A stretch of DNA of 6,155 nucleotides, from positions 1 through 6,155 of the forward strand of contig JAJYAH010000444.1 in assembly GCA_021779635.1 (NCBI GenBank). Direction: 5' to 3'. The stretch is from Pseudomonadota bacterium (GTDB lineage Bacteria; Pseudomonadota; Alphaproteobacteria; Rhizobiales; Xanthobacteraceae). Of the stretch, positions 1-5,960 are shown piece by piece (position 1 is the first letter of the stretch; every line of letters starts with the position of its first letter). The notes under the pieces are model-generated. The model searched no databases. It was not told where the DNA came from and was given only the letters and a program-made list of their open reading frames with translations. A program made the translations under genes and the position numbers.

Positions 1-2
1 TC

Positions 3-38
3 ACGGATGCGGTCGTCGGCTTTTTGACGCAGAAGTAA
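3..38 (+). CDS. Possible C-terminal end of an upstream gene (partial)
   Basis: Frame 3 is open from the window edge and reads TDAVVGFLTQK before a TAA stop. The peptide looks like a plausible C-terminal helix, and the dispersed palindromic repeat begins about 25 bases after the stop, a common place for such repeats. Only 11 codons are visible, so neither family nor function can be given. Another frame is open through this interval to about position 195, so this is only the more natural reading, not a proven one. Confidence 0.3.
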   Translation, partial: TDAVVGFLTQK

Positions 39-62
39 CGGCCGATCGCATTGCTCAGCTTT

Positions 63-177
63 CGTCATTGCGAGCCAACGGGTCGCGTGAATGCGCGCCC
101 GATGACAGGCTCCGCGAAGCAATCCAATTTTGCTTCCTTGTTGCCTCATGGATTGCTTCGTCGCGCTCGCAATTGCG
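63..177. repeat. Palindromic dispersed intergenic repeat (Bradyrhizobiaceae type)
   Basis: Two nested inverted pairs are visible. The outer arm attgcgagc (67-75) matches gctcgcaat (165-173), and the inner arm gaagcaatcca (116-126) matches tggattgcttc (149-159) without mismatch. The unit starts with cgtcattgcgagc. The arms are separated by about 40 bases on the left side and only 5 on the right, so the element is asymmetric. I recall this motif as a very common intergenic repeat of Bradyrhizobium, Rhodopseudomonas and relatives; that is from memory, not a search. It has no coding capacity and could fold as RNA when transcribed from either side. Confidence 0.8.
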
Positions 178-566
178 GAAGCGGCCGTTTGAAAGTTGAA
201 TCGGGGGCACGCGGCGCCCCGAGTTTTTAGCGGAGAAGATTTCGACCGTTACCGGGCCGCCGGCGACAACAAACCTACTGCCAACCAACCATCGGACGAC
301 GGATGCGTTGCTATTTTCGTTGCGGTCTCGACACCAGCCGGTCGCGAGAACATTTTGACGCTGCGAGCACCCGTTCGCGGAACAGTGGCTTCGGCCGACA
401 TTTGAGGAATTGGCGACATGCGACAATTGGGTTCGTTTCTGAGCTCTGCGCCGTCCCGGATCAGACGCCGCTTCGCGCAGATCGTCGCCATCGCGGCTGC
501 CAGTCTGCCGTCCGCCGGCGCCTGAGCCGTTGCAACGGACGCGGGCAGAGGGCTCTACGATCTCAT
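178..566. other. Intergenic region without a confident gene
   Basis: About 390 bases between the repeat and the end of the first histidine kinase. Two short plus-strand ORFs lie in the same frame: 196-405 (TTG start, 69 aa, acidic middle part) and 418-525 (ATG start, 35 aa, an arginine-rich stretch followed by an alanine-rich hydrophobic tail). The second has GAGGA nine bases before its ATG, overlapping the stop region of the first. A minus-strand ORF covers 249-491 (80 aa). None shows a domain I recognise and codon use is not convincing. The 10-bp direct repeat tacgatctca occurs at 556-565 and 568-577, across the kinase stop codon. I see no clear intrinsic terminator for the kinase gene. Confidence 0.5.
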
Positions 567-1925
567 TTACGATCTCAGCGGCGTAAATTTGAGCGAGAAA
601 CGCGCGCCGGCGGGGCGGCGATTTTCCAGCGTGATGGTCGCCGAATGCAACTCGGCGATACGCTGGACGATCGAAAGCCCAAGACCCGTGCTTCCCGCCT
701 TCCTGCGATCGCGCCGCCAGAAGCGCTGAAAGATGAGATTGCGCTCGTCTTCGGCGACGCCCGGTCCGTGGTCGAGCACGCTCACCGTGCCGTCCTCGTC
801 GATGAAGAATTCCACGGTCGTTCCCGGAGCCGTGTGGTTGATCGCATTCTCCGCGAGGTTTCGGATGGCGCGGCTCAGCATCTCCGGATTGCCTTTGACC
901 CAAACAGGTTCGGTTTTGCCGAGCAACGCGACGTCCTTGCCCTGGGCGAGCGCGAGCGGCGCAACAAACTCCGCGACCTCGGCGGTGACCGACCTGAGAT
1001 CGGCCTTCTCCTGGGGATCGACGACGAACGAATCCAGTTCGGCGATGTCGAGCAGCTGGCTGATGATATGCGCCATGCCGTCGACGTCCTTGCGCAAGGC
1101 CTGGCCGATCTGCTGGTCTTCCAGGGTATCGAGGCGGGTTCGCAGAATGCTCAGCGGCGTCCGCAACTCGTGCGCGGCGTCCGCGGTGAAATCGCGCTGG
1201 ATCCGGAAACCTTCCTCAAGCCGGTCGAGCGCCAGGTTGATGGCGGAGACGAGCGGGCGCACCTCGCGCGGGATCTCTTCCGTCGGCAGGCGAAGGTCGG
1301 TGCGCGTGGGTCCGATGTCGCGGGCGATCTCGGAGGCCTGCCAAAGCGGCCGCAGCGCTCGGCGAAAGATGGCGATGTCCGCGATCAAGAGCACCAGCAG
1401 GATGGGCAGCGTGATCCATCCGACGTTTTTATAGAAGTCGGCCACGATGTCGTCGATCAGCACGTCGCGGTTGGCCAGGTTTTCCCCGGTCTGGATCCAG
1501 ACGGTCTGGCCGCCGACGGTCTTTCGGATGCTCGCGCCGGACACCGTGGCGTCGCCGCGCCGCTCCTGCAGAAACTCGACATCGCCGGACCTGGCATCGA
1601 CGGGAAACAGGGCCGCGTGATCCTCCAGCGAGGAAAACAGAACGCGACCCCGATCGTCGGTCACCGCATACAGATAACGTCCATAGGCCTGCGAATAGAG
1701 CCCGAGCAGATCGAGCGGAAGGTTGAGTTCGAGGCGGCCATCCGGCTGTGCGCTCAGATGTTCGCCGACGGTGACGGCCTGTTCCTGCATCGCCTCGTTG
1801 TGAATATTGTTGGTGGCGTAGCTCAAGAGCCAGGACAGCGCGAGCGACATGAAAATGGAGGCGATGACGACGGCAACGACATGCAGGATGACGATGCGTG
1901 AAATGATCGACTGGAACCTGATCAC
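567..1925 (-). CDS. Membrane sensor histidine kinase, TctE/QseC-like
   Basis: A 452-aa inner-membrane kinase that should autophosphorylate and pass phosphate to the regulator encoded just upstream (1927-2601). TM1 spans about residues 9-35, a periplasmic sensor about 36-165, and TM2 about 168-188. A HAMP-like linker runs to about 240. The HisKA H-box is FTADAAHELRTPL with the phosphoacceptor at His252. The ATPase domain has the N-box NLAENAINHT (356-365), G1 DHGPGV (385-390), F-box FQRFWR (399-404) and G2 GSTGLGLSIV (411-420), so all catalytic motifs look intact. The periplasmic part, with DGRLELNLP near its start and VWIQTGENLANRD near its end, resembles the 2CSK_N sensor region of TctE/QseC-type kinases; this is inference and the ligand is unknown. 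The start is GTG, one base after the regulator's TAG, with a strong Shine-Dalgarno, so translation is probably coupled. Confidence 0.95.
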   Translation of the reverse strand: MIRFQSIISRIVILHVVAVVIASIFMSLALSWLLSYATNNIHNEAMQEQAVTVGEHLSAQPDGRLELNLPLDLLGLYSQAYGRYLYAVTDDRGRVLFSSLEDHAALFPVDARSGDVEFLQERRGDATVSGASIRKTVGGQTVWIQTGENLANRDVLIDDIVADFYKNVGWITLPILLVLLIADIAIFRRALRPLWQASEIARDIGPTRTDLRLPTEEIPREVRPLVSAINLALDRLEEGFRIQRDFTADAAHELRTPLSILRTRLDTLEDQQIGQALRKDVDGMAHIISQLLDIAELDSFVVDPQEKADLRSVTAEVAEFVAPLALAQGKDVALLGKTEPVWVKGNPEMLSRAIRNLAENAINHTAPGTTVEFFIDEDGTVSVLDHGPGVAEDERNLIFQRFWRRDRRKAGSTGLGLSIVQRIAELHSATITLENRRPAGARFSLKFTPLRS

Positions 1926-1926
1926 G

Positions 1927-2601
1927 CTACTTCTCCTCTGCGATGAGGTATCCTACTCCTCGAATGGTATGAACCTGGACCTTGGCGCCGCGCTCCGAAA
2001 GCTGTTTGCGCAAACGGTGGACGTAGACCTCGATCGCATTCGATGCGACTTCGCCCGAGTGTCCGAAGATGTGGTCTTCGACCTGTTTCTTGGAAACCAC
2101 GCGCCCCTTGCTGCGCATCAACAACTCCAGCACCGCTGTTTCGCGGGCCGACAGCAGTTGAGGCTGGTCATCAATCGAGGCTTGCCGGTTTCTGGTATCG
2201 AATTCGAGATTGGCGATGCGGAGAGAACTCCCAAGCAGATGGCCGGGCCGGCGCAACTGCGCTTCCAGCCGCGCGATCAATTCCTCCAGCGCGAAGGGCT
2301 TCACCAGATAGTCGTCGGCTCCACTGCGCAGGCCGTGAACGCGATCATGCAGGCCGCCACGCGCGGTAAGGACCAGAACCGGAATGGGATTGTTTCGGTG
2401 CCGGATCTCGCGCAGCAGCGCGAGGCCGTCACCGTCGGGCAATCCAAGGTCCAGGATGAGGGCCGCGTAGAATGTCGTGAGCAGAACGCTTCTGGCTTCC
2501 TCGACCGTGGACAACACATCGGCCTGATAGCCGGCCGTTCGCAAGCCCTTTGCCAAGAGCTCAGCCAACTCCTCATTGTCTTCCACGACCAACAACCGCA
2601 T
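1927..2601 (-). CDS. OmpR-family response regulator, TctD/QseB-like
   Basis: A cytoplasmic DNA-binding regulator paired with the kinase directly downstream. Counting from the chosen start (224 aa), the receiver domain begins MRLLVVEDNEEL, with acidic pocket E7/D8, phosphoacceptor Asp51 in LILDLGLPD, switch Thr79 in LVLTAR and Lys101 in DDYLVKPF. The C-terminal winged-helix domain (about 125-224) has the recognition region SNAIEVYVHRLRKQL and the wing VHTIRGVGYLI typical of OmpR/PhoB proteins. Length is normal. An ATG six codons upstream (2619) would add MDEAPQ; I prefer 2601 because the family usually starts at this methionine and GGATGAGG lies eight bases upstream of it, whereas 2619 has no recognisable site. 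The promoter and target genes cannot be read from the sequence; autoregulation is common in this family but not shown here. Confidence 0.95.
   Translation of the reverse strand: MRLLVVEDNEELAELLAKGLRTAGYQADVLSTVEEARSVLLTTFYAALILDLGLPDGDGLALLREIRHRNNPIPVLVLTARGGLHDRVHGLRSGADDYLVKPFALEELIARLEAQLRRPGHLLGSSLRIANLEFDTRNRQASIDDQPQLLSARETAVLELLMRSKGRVVSKKQVEDHIFGHSGEVASNAIEVYVHRLRKQLSERGAKVQVHTIRGVGYLIAEEK
1933..1939 (-). promoter_or_regulatory. Ribosome binding site setting the GTG start of the kinase
   Basis: On the minus strand this reads AGAGGAG, seven bases before the GTG at 1925-1923. It lies inside the last codons of the response regulator gene. This near-ideal Shine-Dalgarno is the main reason to accept the GTG start, and it indicates that regulator and kinase are translated from one mRNA. 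Confidence 0.8.
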
Positions 2602-2609
2602 CTGCGGCG

Positions 2610-2617
2610 CCTCATCC
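2610..2617 (-). promoter_or_regulatory. Ribosome binding site deciding the regulator start
   Basis: The minus strand reads GGATGAGG, ending eight bases before the ATG at 2601-2599. It overlaps the alternative upstream ATG (2619-2617), which itself lacks a purine-rich site. This supports the shorter 224-aa form of the regulator. Confidence 0.55.
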
Positions 2618-2798
2618 ATTGACCGAAAAATCGAAGCTAGCCATGAACCCGGTCAGGTCACCCAACAAGGCCGATCTGCCGCAGACCAAGGTCTCGGCGA
2701 GAAGGAACGCAAAGGAGCGGCTTATCTTCTGCAATCCCGAGCCAGACATGGCGAAACTGGCCAGGTTCCATTTCCGCGGGCGCCTGATTCAACCATCC

Positions 2799-2921
2799 TC
2801 AGATCCGATCGCGGCCCTTCCAAACGAACAAGACATAGGCGGCGATCAAGCCGACCACGATAAGCATCCAGTTCTGGACCTCGAAGCCCAGAACGGTGAA
2901 ATGCTCGATCAGAAACTGCAC
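2799..2921 (-). CDS. Small single-pass membrane protein (40 aa), unnamed
   Basis: A GTG-started ORF of 40 codons plus TGA, short enough to be missed by many gene callers. The product starts MQFLIEHFTVLGFEVQNW, continues with one hydrophobic helix (about residues 19-34, MLIVVGLIAAYVLFVW) and ends in the charged tail KGRDRI. The tail suggests an N-out/C-in arrangement by the positive-inside rule. A G-rich stretch (GGGGGCGGGA on the minus strand, three bases before GTG) could act as a ribosome binding site, and an AT-rich promoter-like patch lies 40-65 bases upstream. The layout resembles regulatory or subunit microproteins of membrane complexes. It does not look like KdpF, which is shorter and nearly all hydrophobic, despite the KdpDE-like neighbours. 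It sits 178 bases before the OmpR-type regulator gene. I do not recognise a named family, and the function is unknown. Confidence 0.65.
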   Translation of the reverse strand: MQFLIEHFTVLGFEVQNWMLIVVGLIAAYVLFVWKGRDRI

Positions 2922-2961
2922 CGTCCCGCCCCCTTTTTGGGCAGGATAAGCGGTTTGGCGA

Positions 2962-2985
2962 CAGAAATATATTATTTTTGTACTT
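2962..2985 (-). promoter_or_regulatory. AT-rich promoter-like patch upstream of the 40-aa membrane protein gene
   Basis: In an otherwise GC-rich sequence the minus strand here reads GTACAAAAATAATATATTTC. TATATT (2971-2966) would make a reasonable -10 box, giving a leader of roughly 35-40 bases to the GTG at 2921. No good -35 hexamer is seen at 15-18 bases spacing, so a sigma-70 promoter is possible but unproven. An activator-dependent promoter is an alternative. Confidence 0.3.
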
Positions 2986-3016
2986 CTGAAGGCGTCCGAG
3001 CACCCCGGTGTTTCAA

Positions 3017-3053
3017 ATCCCGACCGGGATCGACGGTCAGAAATGAGATCCCG
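3017..3053 (-). terminator. Overlapping inverted repeats at the end of the small basic protein gene
   Basis: Two alternative hairpins share bases. Arms atccc (3017-3021) and gggat (3026-3030) flank a 4-base loop; on the minus strand this lies just after the TGA stop and is followed by only two T residues. A second stem, cgggatc (3025-3031) with gatcccg (3047-3053), encloses 15 bases including the stop codon. The first could be a weak terminator and the second a competing structure. The missing T-run makes true intrinsic termination doubtful. Confidence 0.3.
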
Positions 3054-3264
3054 AACCGGCCTCTATGGATAATCCGTTGAGGAAATCCTCCAGGGCCTGC
3101 TTTCCAGCCACATCAGCCGCGTGATGAGACGGGAAACCGCCTTCCCGCAATCTGACGCCCATCGGCGTTCTCTTGCGACGTATTTCCCAGCGCCAGGTGC
3201 CACGATCGCCCCTGGTTCGCGAAATGGCAACATAGAATGATCTGCGTGGCGAAGGACGGAGCAT
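3037..3264 (-). CDS. Small basic conserved hypothetical protein (75 aa)
   Basis: The product has an arginine-rich N-terminus (MLRPSPRRSF), a core SRTRGDRGTWRWEIRRKR, then PMGVRLREGGFPSHHAADVA and an amphipathic helix with GKQALEDFLNGL. The pattern 'W-R-W-E-I-x-R, G-V-x-L, G-F-x-S-x-x-A-A, A-G-x-x-A-L-x-x-F-L' reads as a small folded beta-plus-helix domain, and I associate it with short uncharacterised proteins of Bradyrhizobium and relatives; that is memory, not a search. No membrane segment or signal peptide is visible. The start is uncertain: ATG at 3264 is chosen, and a TTG two codons upstream (3270) is also possible; the ribosome binding site is weak for both. It lies 116 bases after the KdpE-like gene on the same strand, so it could be cotranscribed, but function is unknown. 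Confidence 0.65.
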   Translation of the reverse strand: MLRPSPRRSFYVAISRTRGDRGTWRWEIRRKRTPMGVRLREGGFPSHHAADVAGKQALEDFLNGLSIEAGSGSHF

Positions 3265-3380
3265 GATCAATCCGAATCGTGTCGATTTCCCGTCTGGATC
3301 AGCGAAACAATTTCGAGACAGCGGCGATGTGACGAAGGAGTTTCTTGCCGCGCCCGCGAGTTCTTTCTCGAGGCATCCGT

Positions 3381-4094
3381 TTAGCTTTCCAAACCATTTT
3401 CAAGCCGGGCCTGAAGGCGATAGCCGACACCTGACTCCGTCACCAGCAGGCGCGGATGGTTGGGGTCGGTTTCGATTTTCTGCCGTAATTTGCGAACCAG
3501 GATTCGCAGATACTGGATATTGTCCCGCTGATTGCCGCTCCAGATCTCCCTGAGCAGCTGGTCGTGGGTCACCACGAGGCCGACATGCATCGCCAGAATA
3601 TGGAGCAGGCGATATTCTTTTCGAGTCAGTCTGATCTGGTTCTTGTTGAGCGACACGGTTCGTCCAACGAGGTCGACCGAGAGAGGACCGGCCACCACGA
3701 TCGGGTTCTCGGTTGCGGTCTTGAAATATCGTCGCAAGGCGGCATCGCCACGCGCGAGCAGTTCGGCCATGCCGAACGGCTTGACCACGTAGTCATCGGC
3801 TCCCGACTGGAGCAGCCTTACCTTTTGGTCTTCGTCCGACACCACCGACAGGATGATGACCGGCACGTTCGACCATGATCGAAGCCCTTCGAGAACTTCG
3901 GTTCCATGAAGATCCGGCAAATCCAGGTCGAGAATGATGAGATCCGGCGCGTTGAATGTTGCGGCTTTCAGCCCTTCCGCGGCGTTCTCGGCCTCAAGCG
4001 CGGAGAAGCCGTGAAGTTCGAAACCGGCGCGAAGAAAACGCCTTATCTTCAGTTCGTCATCAATCAGCAATACGACATTGGTGGATTTATTCAT
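3381..4094 (-). CDS. KdpE-like OmpR/PhoB-family response regulator
   Basis: A 237-aa cytoplasmic regulator that should receive phosphate from the kinase encoded immediately upstream. Receiver domain, about residues 5-120: acidic pair D12/D13, phosphoacceptor Asp56 in LIILDLDLPD, Ser83 at the switch position in VIILSV, and Lys105 in DDYVVKPF. The winged-helix domain (about 130-230) ends with LRILVRKLRQKIE, then ETDPNHPRLLVTESGVGYRL, which closely follows the KdpE-type wing. The usual KdpE 'SARD' after the switch residue is replaced by SVVSDED, so it is a relative rather than a canonical KdpE. Its ATG overlaps the kinase stop as ATGA (4 nt), a classic sign of translational coupling. No kdpFABC genes are in view, so potassium control should not be assumed. 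No clear terminator follows the stop. Confidence 0.93.
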   Translation of the reverse strand: MNKSTNVVLLIDDELKIRRFLRAGFELHGFSALEAENAAEGLKAATFNAPDLIILDLDLPDLHGTEVLEGLRSWSNVPVIILSVVSDEDQKVRLLQSGADDYVVKPFGMAELLARGDAALRRYFKTATENPIVVAGPLSVDLVGRTVSLNKNQIRLTRKEYRLLHILAMHVGLVVTHDQLLREIWSGNQRDNIQYLRILVRKLRQKIETDPNHPRLLVTESGVGYRLQARLENGLES

Positions 4095-5734
4095 TGGTCA
4101 AACCCGGAAGCCTTGGTCCGAGATCCCGGCAGGACAATGGAGGCCGTGGTCCCCAATCCGTGCCCGCGACTGGACATGTCGATGGTGCCGCCGTTCGCCC
4201 TGACGAAGGTCGACGCGATCCAAAATCCCAGACCCGACCCGGGGATGGTGGCCTGATGGCGCTGGCTGCGGAATGACCTCCGGCCAAGCTGCTGCTGTTC
4301 GTCCGGTGTTATCCCGACGCCCTGATCGGAAACCGACAGGATAACGCGTCCTCGATCAGCCCGGGTGCTGACCGAGATCGTTGAGCCGGACGGGGAGTAT
4401 TTGGCCGCATTCTCGAGAAGCTGTCCAAACGACTCTTCAATGAGACCGGAGTCCACATGGACCAGCGGCAGATCTTCGGCGAATTCGATCTCGACCTTGT
4501 GCGCGGATAATCGTCGTTCCCTTCGGCGGATTGCCGCATCGACGATGTCCCTCGGGTCAGCCCATTCGAGGCGCGGGCTGACACCGTTTGCGGTAACCCG
4601 CGTTGCGCTGAGAAGGTTTTGAATGAAGCCATCGAGTTCTGCAACCTCGTCGGATATTGCCTCAACCAGCGAGTGAATCCGATTGTCGCTGCGAATCAGC
4701 GGCATCGAATCCAGGACACTCGCCGATCCCCGGATCGCCGCCAGGGGCGAACGCAGTTCATGCGAGAGCGTGCCGTGAAATGCGTCCTTCAAGAGCTGCG
4801 CCTGCAGATGCAGTCTGGCGTCCTCGATCGCCTTTTCAATATCGAGGCGTTCAAGCGTCAAGGATACCTCTTCCAGAATGGCCTCGACCCGACGCGTCCT
4901 GGAATCGACGACGTCGCGTCGGCCGCTCCCGATATTGACAGCAACCAGGCCATGAACCGTTGTTTCGGAACAAACCGCGCGTATCAGCCAGATGTTCGGC
5001 GTCGGCTCGTCAACGATGGTGCGGGCGGGAACACCGATCGTCGCGATCATTGAAGCGACGTTCTCTTGCACCACCTTTGGCACCGAGCCCGATTTGGGGG
5101 GGTCAAAGTGACCGTCGGCCATGGCCACGAAGAAAGCCGCTTGTTGTCCGAGCGCGCGGGAAAGGTAATTCTGAATTGCGGAGATCAGGTCGGATACGCT
5201 GAAACAGGCGGCCAGACGCCGCGAGAATTCGTAAAGTTGCTGAATTTCCTTTTCCCGCTGCCGCAGCGCTTCCGTTTCGCGCCGCAGCCGCGATGCAAGA
5301 TTGCTGCTGACCAGCGCCACGACCAGAAACAGCATCAAATCGACGGCCTCCTGCGGATCGTCGACCTCGAAGGTGTAGAGCGGAGGAAGGAAGAAGAAGT
5401 CCGCAGCAGCCGTGCCTGCAATCGACACCAGGGTAGCCGGCCAGACGCCCCATTGGGTGGCGGCGATAATAACGGGGATCAGGTAAGCGATGGGAACGAG
5501 GTTGAGCGCGAGTTTATAGTCCAGCGACAACAGCACGGCTGTGACAAGGCCGACGCACATCAGAGACATCAGCAGATGCTGAACGTTCCTGTTCAGGAAG
5601 CGGTGCGGCGGTCGCTCCTCATCCAACTGCGAGACGTCAGACTCGCTTGCAGCCGGTTTCCCGCGCGCTTTCGCAGGCTTTGAAGTTACAGACTGGTGAG
5701 AATTCAAAGAAGTTGCCTTCGTAGCGCAAGACAT
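4091..5734 (-). CDS. KdpD-like membrane sensor histidine kinase, truncated architecture (DUF4118)
   Basis: With the chosen ATG the product is 547 aa. After a polar 45-residue N-terminus comes a DUF4118-like membrane domain (about 50-150) with several short TM segments and the signature AADFFFLPPLYTFEV. A coiled linker follows (LRRETEALRQREKEIQQLYEF), then a GAF-like region (about 175-300). The H-box is FHGTLSHELRSPLAAIRG with phosphoacceptor His325, the N-box LLENAAKYSP, G1 DQGVGI and G2 GSGLGFWIA. The F-box region (RRSFRSQRHQ) is divergent. Classical KdpD is near 900 aa because it adds an N-terminal KdpD domain with a Walker A motif and a USP domain; both are absent. The stimulus is therefore unknown. 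Start choice: ATG at 5734 has GGTGA ten bases upstream; a TTG at 5788 would add 18 residues but lacks such a site. The partner regulator overlaps its stop by 4 nt. Confidence 0.93.
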   Translation of the reverse strand: MSCATKATSLNSHQSVTSKPAKARGKPAASESDVSQLDEERPPHRFLNRNVQHLLMSLMCVGLVTAVLLSLDYKLALNLVPIAYLIPVIIAATQWGVWPATLVSIAGTAAADFFFLPPLYTFEVDDPQEAVDLMLFLVVALVSSNLASRLRRETEALRQREKEIQQLYEFSRRLAACFSVSDLISAIQNYLSRALGQQAAFFVAMADGHFDPPKSGSVPKVVQENVASMIATIGVPARTIVDEPTPNIWLIRAVCSETTVHGLVAVNIGSGRRDVVDSRTRRVEAILEEVSLTLERLDIEKAIEDARLHLQAQLLKDAFHGTLSHELRSPLAAIRGSASVLDSMPLIRSDNRIHSLVEAISDEVAELDGFIQNLLSATRVTANGVSPRLEWADPRDIVDAAIRRRERRLSAHKVEIEFAEDLPLVHVDSGLIEESFGQLLENAAKYSPSGSTISVSTRADRGRVILSVSDQGVGITPDEQQQLGRRSFRSQRHQATIPGSGLGFWIASTFVRANGGTIDMSSRGHGLGTTASIVLPGSRTKASGFDQ

Positions 5735-5833
5735 CGAATAATCGTCACCGCGGCTGCAAACGGCCGCAACAAGATCACGCCCCGGCAAGTTTTGATCACG
5801 ACGTAGGACGCCAACTCGCAGGATCAGCGGTCG

Positions 5834-5953
5834 CTAATCCGCGGTACCTGCGAAAAGTCCGTTACCGCCCAAGTCAATCATCGCCTCGATGTCACCAACT
5901 ACCCAGCGCTGCGACCATTCTCCATTTCGACGTAGAAAATCTATGCCGTTCAC
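5834..5953 (-). CDS. Candidate small ORF (39 aa) in frame upstream of the KdpD-like kinase
   Basis: GTG-started ORF with a balanced, protein-like composition: it opens MNGIDFLRRNGEWSQRW and ends in AMIDLGGNGLFAGTAD before a TAG. It is in the same frame as the kinase, with no other stop between this TAG (5836-5834) and the kinase coding sequence. There is no purine-rich ribosome binding site before the GTG, and the frame is open further upstream without a better start, up to a stop near 6046. It may be a leader ORF, the 3' remnant of an older gene, or chance. I recognise no family. Confidence 0.3.
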   Translation of the reverse strand: MNGIDFLRRNGEWSQRWVVGDIEAMIDLGGNGLFAGTAD

Positions 5954-5960
5954 GGGGCCA

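Noticed and set aside
55..903. 282-codon minus-strand ORF
   Set aside because: It crosses the dispersed repeat and overlaps the kinase ATPase domain in another frame; its composition is R/G/S-rich and no domain is visible.
303..1901. 532-codon plus-strand ORF, the longest in the window
   Set aside because: It is antisense to the complete histidine kinase at 567-1925, which has every catalytic motif. Long antisense frames are expected in GC-rich genes, and the translated product is arginine-rich with no recognisable domain.
1849..2622. 257-codon plus-strand ORF
   Set aside because: It is antisense to the response regulator at 1927-2601, whose Asp, Thr and Lys signature residues are all intact.
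2799..2921. KdpF identity for the 40-aa membrane protein
   Set aside because: KdpF is about 29 aa and hydrophobic almost throughout; here an 18-residue polar-to-mixed N-terminus precedes the helix, and no kdpABC follows.
2925..2944. Terminator from the C-run/T-run next to the 40-aa gene
   Set aside because: Only a 4-bp GCCC/GGGC stem can be drawn, and the T-run lies in the loop; on the minus strand the G-run is better explained as a ribosome-binding stretch.
2550..3080. 176-codon plus-strand ORF across the region of the small membrane protein
   Set aside because: No domain, hydrophilic mixed composition and no ribosome binding site; the opposite strand gives a coherent membrane protein within it.
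3341..3380. Terminator after the KdpE-like gene (cgag/ctcg mini-hairpin)
   Set aside because: The stem has four base pairs and no T-run follows on the minus strand.
5786..5788. TTG start for the KdpD-like kinase
   Set aside because: No purine-rich site precedes it, the 18 added residues look unlike the family, and the ATG at 5734 has GGTGA at a usable distance.
5780..5810. FNR/FixK-type box suggested by tgatcaaaa upstream of the kinase
   Set aside because: Only one half-site (ttgat/atcaa-like) is present; the second half at the required 4-base spacing is missing.
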